A stretch of 64,000 bases of DNA, from NCBI GenBank assembly GCA_010405405.1, contig MU004234.1, positions 957,275 through 1,021,274 on the forward strand, written 5' to 3'. The stretch comes from Microthyrium microscopicum. Taxonomy: Eukaryota > Ascomycota > Dothideomycetes > Microthyriales > Microthyriaceae. Positions 56,031 through 64,000 of the stretch are shown piece after piece. A program made the translations under genes and the position numbers. Under the pieces are notes generated by a model that was given only the letters and a program-made list of their open reading frames with translations, ran no database searches and was not told the DNA's origin. Each line of letters starts with the position of its first letter. Within the stretch, counting starts at the first letter, position 1.

Positions 56031-56744
56031 CGTGATCTAATGATATGTGGACTATGTGGAGGCTTACAATGTTGCGATGTTAATGTCAGAGTGGAGGATC
56101 TCAAGCCAAGTTGAGTCAACAGAAATGTGGTGTGGGGATGTACAGGTCCGCGTGTGGGGCAATTAAGAGGGTAGTGGTACTGCAGTTTGTGGAGACAGTA
56201 TCTCGATGTGGGGCTTGTGGAGCAGGGGGCTGCGAGGGGAGCTGACCCCCACATTAGATCTTCACGCTCAGCCAATCAGCGACTAGCTCTTATTCTCAGC
56301 CTTGTCCGTCTTGTGCCTGATAGATCACGAATTCACGATTACAACTTTAATTATTTGCGCAGGCCAAATACCAAAAAAATGCAGTAAATGGAGTCAAAGA
56401 ATGGTTAACTACCCTCTACTATAACAAATGATAGGCTCGAAGCCGAAATGCCGCTGCTATACAACTTTTCCCTGCTTCGACTCCATAGAGCGATGACTGC
56501 TCCTAATGTTCTTGCTCTCCCTCTTCAATTTGCCAATAATGCTAACTAAATTGAACTGTGCTAATTGATATACCACAATCCATATCCCTCCGATGACAAG
56601 ACCGCCCACGATGAATCGTGCTGAGCGAACTAGTTTGACTGGTGGAAGACATTGACTGAAAGCTTCACCTAGTTTCCTATATCTTGGATGGCCTGGAGTG
56701 CTGTCCAGACAAATGGCTTTGCACGGCAATTTTCGTCCCCAAGT
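56031..56744. other. intergenic, includes lost 5' part of the MFS remnant
   Basis: About 710 bp between PCC1 and the MFS remnant. A minus frame at 56457-56729 contains a hydrophobic run (IVGGLVIGGIWIVVYQLAQF) but no family, and may be chance. Confidence 0.4.
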
Positions 56745-57990
56745 CTTCAGATACGACTATGAGCCATTTCATTTTCCGTGATATCGTTCCACTTCGTCAA
56801 CGACCAAAGTATTTTTCAATGGTTTTGGGCTCCTCGGGTCTCGGTAAGGCTTCAAAAGTAGAGTCTGGCAGCTCTTCTTACTAACGTGTTATTCACGGGA
56901 TCAGTCATTGGCCCCGTAGTTGGCGGTGCTTTGTGCGAGCATTTAAAGTGGAAATGGATTGTCTACATTAAATTTCCATTCTGCTCACGTGGCTTCTTTT
57001 TGATACTCAACTTGGTTAAGCTAAAAGCCATGACAGAACTCTCGTGGATCGACAAGCTAAAGAGAACTGACCGGATTGGAAGTATCCTCTTTATTGGTAG
57101 TACCTATGACTTCCATTGTATTAGGGATCTCGTCGGGAGGCATTCAGCATCCTTGGACAAGCTTCTAAACTCTAGGTCCTATTTACTTCGGTCTTACTGA
57201 ACCCGGCCTGTTCCTATCATGGCAGATGAAAAGAGCATCAAACTTCTTGCTTCCATCATCATTGTTCTACTGTCTTTCTGCATATACTGCATTTTACTGT
57301 GCAATAATCAATCGCTTACTGGTAGGTTTCCAAATTCATCAGACTACATCAATTATTGCTGGACTAACCTCTTCAATTTAGCTCTTTACTGGACTCTATT
57401 ACGCACCCTTCGATTACATGTCAGTGAAAACACACTTTCCCACGAGAGGTGAAGTAGGTATGCTTCCAACTTTAGTTTTTATATTACTAGGTACGGTCGT
57501 AGTTCCGCTTCTTACCGCTCGTTCGGTAGATTTCGTGGGGCAGTTTGGACTGGATGGACAATAACAACAGCTGGATCAGGCTTGCTTATTCTATCGTACA
57601 CAGAGACTAGACCAATAGTTGGTGAGATTTGTTAGGCAGCATTTGGTATTGGAAGTGGAATGGTCTTGTCAAGTATAAATTTCGCCATTCACGCCATCTC
57701 TAGAATCGAAAATTGCGCCATATGGTAGCACAAGTTAACGAAGATAGATATCTGGAACCATTTTCCAGAATGCGATGACCTCAAATTTAGAATCACTGGA
57801 TTTTCCTACCCGTGTACTCCAAGTGCACATGAAACGGAGGGATATGTTGCGAAACTCATCCTACCTAATTCTAATGATTCATTGCGTGTTGGAATGACCC
57901 AAGCGTATGAGCATGGTTTTCGAAGTATTTAGATTTTTATGACCGCATACTCTGCCACGACTCTAGTGGTAAGCATGACCATCAAGATAT
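56745..57990 (+). pseudogene. decayed MFS (DHA2-type) multidrug transporter
   Basis: Remnants of a 14-TM major facilitator follow one another in the right order but in different frames. They are DIVPLRQRPKYFSMVLG, GSVIGPVVGGALCEHLKWKW (motif C of drug antiporters), ELSWIDKLKRTDRIGSILFIGS, MADEKSIKLLASI, then a stretch near 57530-57560 resembling the RFxGQFGLDG region, and YEHGFRSI near 57905-57925. At least three frame changes and several stops separate them, and the first four or five helices are missing. The damage is not biased to C-to-T, so it looks like ordinary decay rather than RIP. The transporter was probably lost long ago. An intact NCS1 permease follows. Confidence 0.78.
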
Positions 57991-58721
57991 TTAGTCTAGA
58001 CAAAGTACTGCTGGCGACATGTACAGCTCGAAACAGGCAAAATAAGATGGCTCGTATCTCAAGGTACATGCTAACTAACTGGATATAAAAAACCTTCTTG
58101 ATGAGGAATCAAGATTGATGAGAATGAGTATAGCTGATTAGATATCCAAGTGGGAACGTGTATAGTTCGTATACCGTAAGAGGTCGAAAAGCAAGGGAAT
58201 GCAATGTAACGTTATTATCAGGACAAGGAAGCGCCGGATGCTATTTTATACTCTCAGACTCGGAGAACGCCGCAAAAGATACAAGAAAAGTAGGATCTGG
58301 AAGACTGACTTGCCATTAATGGACTACCGCACAAACAATTTACATTGTAACATTGCTTTTAAGGATGTAAACGAATCTATTCGTTGCCCGGTAAATCCTT
58401 TGTACTATTATCTTCCATAATGCTTCAATTCGAATGGGTGGACACTAATGCAAATGATCTGCAGGCGAACTCCATCGCCATCTAGCCCCGGTCAGGTACG
58501 TCCAATTATAACACAGTTTTGAGTCTGGCTCAACATGTAAGCCGTTCACCTTACCTAAATCTGCTTGGTCGCAAACTAAGAATGCAACGCAAGCTTTATA
58601 GCTTATCTTGTCGATCATTCCCTTTTGGGATGATAATTGCGCTTCAGTTGGGATGATATAGAGCACAAGACATCCGACCCGGAAACGGGGTCGGTCACTA
58701 CATTGATCGCCCTAGTTCATC
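57991..58721. other. intergenic
   Basis: About 730 bp with no supported gene. The 3' part serves as promoter for the NCS1 permease. Confidence 0.45.
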
Positions 58722-60584
58722 ATGTCGGATATTGAGAAACGGGATGTTGAGGCATATGCTGCCCAGGATTCTGAAGTCGGGACAGCTGAGGAAGTCTTAC
58801 CAGCTCGGAATCTCCAGAGTTCCCACAGGGCTTTGAGGGTTCTGCATCAAAGTGAACAATGGCTGGACAGAAAGATGGGAGTCGAAACCCAGGGGATCGA
58901 TCGAGTTCTGGAGGAAAATAAAGAGCCTCCATCTATTTGGAATGTAAGTATCGTCAATATTTAGCCAAAGAATACTGCTAAAGCGAATAGGTTTTCTTGC
59001 TCTGGTGGTCACTGAATGTTCACGTAGGCGTTGTGCCCCTTGGTGTCCTTGGTCCTGAATTTGGACTCTCACTTAGTCAATCCATTGCTGCCAGTGTTGT
59101 CGGAACTATTCTTGGAGCACTCTGTACAGCGTTCGACGGAACACTCGCTCCAAAACTCGGTTTACGACAAATCGCATGTTCACGATATTCATTCGGCTTT
59201 TGGGGCGCCAAACTCTGTAGTGTGCTGAACGTCATTGTCGGTGGTGGCTTTGCCGTTGTGAACTATGTAAGCTCCGCAGCTTTGTTTTCCAATTGTTCAA
59301 TTGCTAAATACCATAGGTCGTTGTCGGCCAGATACTGAGTGCGGTATCCGACTACAAGATGTCAATAACGGTAGGAATCGTCATAATCGCTGTTCTATCC
59401 TACATCATATCTCTATTTGGGTTCAAGCTCATCCACACATTTGAGAAATACTCGTGGATTGGAACTTTGATCCTATTATTGGTACTCGTTGGACAAGTGG
59501 CTCCCCACGTGGATCCCAGTATTCCTGGGGAGGTTGGAAGCTCTGGTCTTGGATTTGCAGGAGCATTTCTGACGATTTTGGCCATCAACTTCTGTAAGTT
59601 TTCTTACTTGAAATGTTATCCGCACACATAAGAAAAGATTTGGACTGCTAACGAGTTACAGCAAACGCTAGCGGCTGGTGTTCGATAGCAGGCGATTACT
59701 ACTGTCATTACCCGGCCAACACATCTTTTTGGAAGATCTTCTCCCTGACCTGGCTCGGTATTGTGATACCTACGAGCTTCTCAATCATTGTGGGAGCTTG
59801 CCTCGGCAATGCCGCCTTGTAAGTATACCTCAAACCCAATCCTTTGTGGATCTCATCACACTTGCCAAAGCCTACTACAAGAAACCATCATGTAGCGAGA
59901 CCTGAGTGGATGACATAGCCTGACCCCTAAATGTTACGTCTGATAAGACTTTATACTGACCACTTTAGATCTGCTGCTTACCCACCATATGCCGCTGCGT
60001 ATACAGATCATGGGCTAGGCGGTCTCATTGCTACCGTTTATCATCCAACTGGGTGGTCAAAATTCGCTCTTGTCATCTTGACCTTTTCGGTTCTCGGAAA
60101 CAACGTCGCAATCAATTATTCCAGCGGACTGTCGATTCAGCTACTGGGCCACTTCTTCCATGCTGTGCCTCGATTTATCTGGTCCCTGATATTCGTCATC
60201 GTCGTTGCCGTTCTTGCCATCGCTGGCCAGGAACATCTGTCTACAATTGTGTCCAACTTCGTGTCTCTCTTAGGATATTGGACAGTGTCATTCACCATCA
60301 TTCTTCTAATTGAAGATCGTCTCTTCCGAAGGCGGACTGGCTACAATCTTAGCGCTTGGAACCAGAGAAGTAAGCTGCCCTGGGGAGCTGCAGCTGTCTT
60401 CTCTTTGCTTGCTGGATATCTTGCCGGTGGAGTAACTGGTATGGCTCAAACTTGGTATATTGGCCCCATTGCAGCAAAGTTTGGAGGCTATGGCGGAGAT
60501 GTTGGGATTTACCTCTCTGGAGTGATTACGCTGATTGTGTATCCCATTGCTCGGCATTTCGAGATCAAGTTAACTGGAAGATAA
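58722..60584 (+). CDS. NCS1 nucleobase:cation symporter (purine-cytosine permease type)
   Basis: A 12-helix plasma-membrane symporter that imports purines or cytosine with protons, related to yeast Fcy2 and Aspergillus FcyB. Five exons (58722-58943, 58991-59266, 59317-59593, 59662-59818, 59969-60584) give 515 residues in continuous frame. Family marks are LLWWSLNVHVGVVPLGVLGPEFGLS at helix 1, APKLGLRQIACSRYSFGFWG, IVGGGFAVVNYVVVGQIL, FEKYSWIGTLILLLVLVGQ, and SGWCSIAGDYYCHYPANTS, which carries the conserved DYY. GLGGLIATVYHPTGWSKFALVIL and YSSGLSIQLLG follow. The fourth intron, 150 bp, is longer than the rest and could hide a mini-exon; the residues flanking it (NAAL, SAAYPPYAAAY) are the least certain. 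Confidence 0.94.
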
Positions 60585-60991
60585 GGTGTAGTATGAGCCG
60601 CACCGCAGTAATGTATAAATCCATCAGGCTTTGAGTAAATCGCTAGACCCCGAAACATCAACATTTGCTGAATTGACACTCTGAGCCTATTCCAGTTGTG
60701 GTACTTAATTCGAAGCATATGAGATTCGACATTTCGTGATACGTTGAACCTATTCGCCTAACTTTGACTTCTAACATTACAATATAGAAATAACACCTGT
60801 CCAGATGGCTTGGACAACGATTTCAAGGAAAGAAGTCTTGTTCTTTTGAGCATATGCGAATAAATAAATGCGAGTAAATTAAAGATTAACAAGAATGTTT
60901 CTACATCACGGCACTCAATTCGAGCCCGAAAAGGGGGCAATAATTCGAATTGCATAAACGTGTCCATTGTCCTCTAATAAGACCTCTTTCC
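60585..60991. other. intergenic between convergent genes
   Basis: About 410 bp, no gene. Confidence 0.5.
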
Positions 60992-62482
60992 TTAAGCTGA
61001 TAGACCGGTGATAGGTCGTAGCGGACTCGTCGCTGGCTTGGTGGCTTTTGTATACAGCCATCTCGAAAATTGTATGGTAGGATCGTCGATGAGAACCGTA
61101 ACGACTTTTGCAAACCACAAGGTGAGTGGCAAAAGGATAAGTTGAGCAGCAAGGAAATTGAATTCTAGTCCGAGTGGTCCGAAATTGGGAAGTCTTGCGA
61201 CGTTTGCCCAAGAGGAAATGTTGATTGCATGAGCTGCTCTGGTCCAGCCGACTGCTGCATATACTCGGTCGCCAATGCACCATAAAACCGGTCCATGCAC
61301 GAGATAAAAGGCATAAGAGACACGTCCCAGATATTGATTGAAGGGAAGTTCGAAAAATCCTCGGAGCCAAGAGATACGTCCAGAGGCTACCACCATGAAA
61401 ATGCCAGCCCAGAACAGATAGAACGACTTGACCATGAAAACTGCTTGTGGTTTCAGGAATGAGAGGTAATACCATCCTGGAGAATCTCTCAAGACTTGAA
61501 GATCGGGGCTGAATGCAGGTACGCCGCCGAGATAAAGGCCAACAACAAACATGCCAATGAGTATAGAGTCCTTGTGAGGCTGAAATAGGTTGAAAAAGTC
61601 CGGGAGATTGTCGCTTTGAGCTAACAGGTCAAGATCGCAAAGGAGCATGCCAGCAACAAATAGCGAACAATACCATCCATCTACGATGTAGAGGAAATAG
61701 TATACGAGGCCAAGTTGGCACCACAGGCGAGTGTTCCTAGTGCACCGAGAAAAGGCCAGAAGTGAAGTGAAGACCACGATGGAGCCTTTGAATTCTAGTG
61801 GAATGGTCCAGACGTGAAAGTTGTAGGTAAACCAGGGTTCTCCACCCAATCGAAAGATGAAGCTGAATCCTTTCAATTCGTTATACCAGAGTGTAAACTC
61901 GTCCAGGTACCTGGGCTCGGCTTTATTGATTGTTAAGCCCCGGATGAGATAGTTTAGAGTCATCCAAACAAACGTTGTGGCAATGACAGGAAGGTAGAGT
62001 CGAAGCCAGCGTCTAAAAAAGGCAGAAGCGAGATTATCTCCCAACTTGACAAGCTCGCCATCGTGTATAAGTCGCAATGGCTTGTGAGACAAAACGTAGC
62101 CTGATATGACAAAGAAGACTGCCACAGCAAAGTGACCGCCAGAGAAAAAGGTTCTGATTCCAGGGAGAGTTGCGAAGTAAAATTGACGGTCATATCCAAA
62201 GCCGTTTTCGAAAATTTTATCCGATTTCAGAGAGTCGTGAGCCCATACCTGGTTATGTAGTATATACACTAGTAAGGCTGCAAATCCTCTCAAGCCGTCG
62301 AGATATGCTGTTGGTCGAAGGGTGCCACTTCGTCTCCATGACTTTGTTGAGAGTAATGACCGAAAGTGTCGAACTGGATTGTAAGCCCATTGCGCTGCCC
62401 GACCGTATATCGTAGATTTCCAGTTTGGACCCAGTTCGAACCAGGAAACCTTCTCAAGTAAAGCTTCTTGATCAAAGGTCAT
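60992..62482 (-). CDS. acyltransferase-3 family integral membrane protein
   Basis: An intronless frame giving 496 residues from MTFDQEALLEK (62482); an in-frame ATG at 62509 would add nine. The acyltransferase-3 pattern is clear: PTAYLDGLRGFAALLVYILHN at helix 1, GGHFAVAVFFVISGYVLSHKPL at helix 2 with the characteristic FFVISGYV, FFRRWLRLYLPVIATTF, HVWTIPLEFKGSIVV (the W-T-I-x-x-E motif), and FNQYLGRVSYAFYLVHGPVLW near the end. Ten or so membrane helices are predicted by eye. Such enzymes transfer acyl groups to sugars or metabolites at the membrane; the acceptor is unknown. No accessory genes suggest a specific product. Confidence 0.93.
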   Translation of the reverse strand: MTFDQEALLEKVSWFELGPNWKSTIYGRAAQWAYNPVRHFRSLLSTKSWRRSGTLRPTAYLDGLRGFAALLVYILHNQVWAHDSLKSDKIFENGFGYDRQFYFATLPGIRTFFSGGHFAVAVFFVISGYVLSHKPLRLIHDGELVKLGDNLASAFFRRWLRLYLPVIATTFVWMTLNYLIRGLTINKAEPRYLDEFTLWYNELKGFSFIFRLGGEPWFTYNFHVWTIPLEFKGSIVVFTSLLAFSRCTRNTRLWCQLGLVYYFLYIVDGWYCSLFVAGMLLCDLDLLAQSDNLPDFFNLFQPHKDSILIGMFVVGLYLGGVPAFSPDLQVLRDSPGWYYLSFLKPQAVFMVKSFYLFWAGIFMVVASGRISWLRGFFELPFNQYLGRVSYAFYLVHGPVLWCIGDRVYAAVGWTRAAHAINISSWANVARLPNFGPLGLEFNFLAAQLILLPLTLWFAKVVTVLIDDPTIQFSRWLYTKATKPATSPLRPITGLSA

Positions 62483-64000
62483 TTTGAAAACGAGAGGCCT
62501 TTTGATCATGCCAACACAAGACCGTCAAAACAGAACCGGGAGAGGCGAACTTGTAGTTAAGATTCGATATCTTCGGTTGAAAAGAACCGCTGGAGAAATT
62601 ACCGACGCACATGTTAACCAGGTGGCGATGACGGCTGAGGAACAATCGCTGGAATGGTAAAGATATGAGAGTATTGTGAAAAGGGATAGACAGCATGGTA
62701 ACCAAACAGGCAGGACAGGCTACCTTGAATCGTGTACACCGCGAAATGATGCCCGCAGCTACGATAGCAGCACGTGTATCGTACCAGTGGATTGCCACAA
62801 CTATACAAGGTTTAACTGAGCTGAGCAAGGCTGAGATAGCAAATGAAGTGCTTGAAGAGCCGCAAAGTCTAACAGGTCCACATCATCACTCGTCCCCACA
62901 AAGTTTATCAGCAATTGAATTCTGATAGCCTCTGACAGGCAAGTGAAAAGAGGGGTTCATTACGGGGGAGCTACATGCATTAGGTTTGAATATGCATGGT
63001 GATTGCCAGGTAGAAACATGGCAATGAGATATCCAGTATTCAGGGGTAAGCGCTGGATCTACATTTAGTATGCCAACATTAGAAGCACGCGGCTGCCAGA
63101 AGTCTCAAATCGGATACATTCATGGGTCATAATGGTACTTTTGAGTACCCTTGGTGAGGTTAAGTTGAACAAGGGAGGTACTTGAACTTCAGTACAAACA
63201 GGGTAGATGATAAAGATAGTACCCGCCTTCTATTAGTATAACTTGACTACATGTCATCATAAATCGTCCACGTTTCTCCTTACCCTCCTTATACCCTTGA
63301 TCCATGGTTGGGAAGGCTGGGACCTGCAGGGCTACTTGTGGTGAGGTATAGGTACCTAGTTGGTAGGTACAACAAAGAAGGCTGCTGGAAAGACGCAAAT
63401 GCTCATTTACTTCTCAAACAAAACGATTCGCAATACGATATAGCTCAGGAGCAGTTTCAACCTGCAGAAGTACTTCATTCAAAGCCGTGAGCCCACATTG
63501 TTGTTCAGTGATCTCATTTGATGTTGGAAATTGGACACGATGTACCAGAGTCAACATCCCCGTCCTCGGATTCTAGCCCTGTCGTTATGATGTGAACTGA
63601 CTCTTTGATCCATACATTCATCCAGACAATCCGGGCATACCAGGCTCAGTTGAGAAATTCTAACTCTTCTGGGGAACTCATACCTGCCATTTCCTCCCCG
63701 ATAAACCGTTTCGCTTGTGATAACCTTTCAGAGATCTACCCCGAGCTATTCTCTTTCAACCTTCAGTATCTCTGCTATCTTCTAGTATCTAGCTTGCATG
63801 TGGTATTCTCGTCAAGCTTGAATATTCAACATCCCCACTGCATAACTGGTACTTTGAATATGCGCAGTCGTTTTCCTTTCATCAAAGTTCCTTCTTGAGC
63901 CTTCATTCTACGGTCATGATTGATACCAAAGGGCTACCTGCCTCATCTCCCTTTGAGGGCCTCATGACCAAACAAATTAGAAGAATATTACCAACTTGTA
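62483..64000. other. right-hand edge without a supported gene
   Basis: About 1.5 kb. Frames at 62695-62925 and 63605-63898 lack recognisable features. No repeats or RNA genes seen. Confidence 0.45.

Noticed and set aside
55938-56275. N-terminal extension of PCC1 (210-residue reading)
   Set aside because: The extension has no family match, while a GTATGT donor and a small first exon give the usual Pcc1 start and length.
1-64000. tRNA, rRNA or CRISPR
   Set aside because: I searched by eye for GGTTCGA-type T-loops and regular spaced repeats; the few hits lie inside coding exons or lack partner arms.

Overview
This is a eukaryotic window from a filamentous ascomycete (Pezizomycotina). The signs are compact genes with many 40-70 bp GT-AG introns and CTAAC/CTAAT-like branch points, a Zn2Cys6 transcription factor, GH79 and GH127-type secreted glycosidases, an ABCC transporter, 2EXR/F-box-like proteins, and a DNA transposon degraded by C-to-T/G-to-A changes as in repeat-induced point mutation (RIP). 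A leotiomycete is plausible, but that is only an impression. Exon boundaries were worked out by hand from splice signals and frame continuity, and the gene models divide exactly into codons.

Layout. 1-2.2 kb: 3' end of an ABCC multidrug-type ABC transporter and a small unknown gene. 2.2-5.5 kb: no convincing gene. 5.5-11 kb: a GH79 beta-glucuronidase-like enzyme, an unknown small gene with an ambiguous C-terminus, and a Gln-rich protein whose 18-bp repeat array holds a 40-N assembly gap. 11.2-13 kb: mitochondrial glutamyl-tRNA synthetase. 13.4-17.6 kb: a nitronate monooxygenase gene split by a 3.14-kb Mutator-like (MULE) transposon with 78-bp inverted repeats and a 9-bp target duplication. 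18-22.3 kb: a candidate 40-residue membrane microprotein, a six-exon CDC50/LEM3 flippase subunit, a Ser/Asn/Tyr-rich small protein and a GNAT acetyltransferase. 23.6-30 kb: a small secreted Cys-containing protein, two short-chain dehydrogenases in divergent orientation, and a five-exon Zn2Cys6 regulator, followed by a 333-bp TA-flanked MITE.

31-41 kb: two F-box/2EXR-like proteins, a small membrane protein, a Ser/Pro-rich protein, then ENP1 (bystin) and a BRE2/ASH2-type COMPASS subunit, divergent across a 265-bp shared promoter. 41.1-45.8 kb: a 4.7-kb gene-free stretch upstream of a 910-residue Ser/Pro-rich protein. 50-56 kb: a large LRR/F-box-like protein, a secreted GH127-type (DUF1680) glycosidase and the KEOPS subunit Pcc1. 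56.7-62.5 kb: a decayed MFS transporter, an intact NCS1 nucleobase permease and an acyltransferase-3 membrane protein.

Housekeeping genes (GluRS, ENP1, COMPASS, PCC1, CDC50) alternate with accessory genes (glycosidases, dehydrogenases, transporters). No single biosynthetic cluster is evident; the Zn2Cys6 factor beside two SDR genes is the closest thing to a small pathway locus. The clearest sequence event is the MULE disruption of the nitronate monooxygenase, where one base of the target duplication itself seems to have been hit by RIP.
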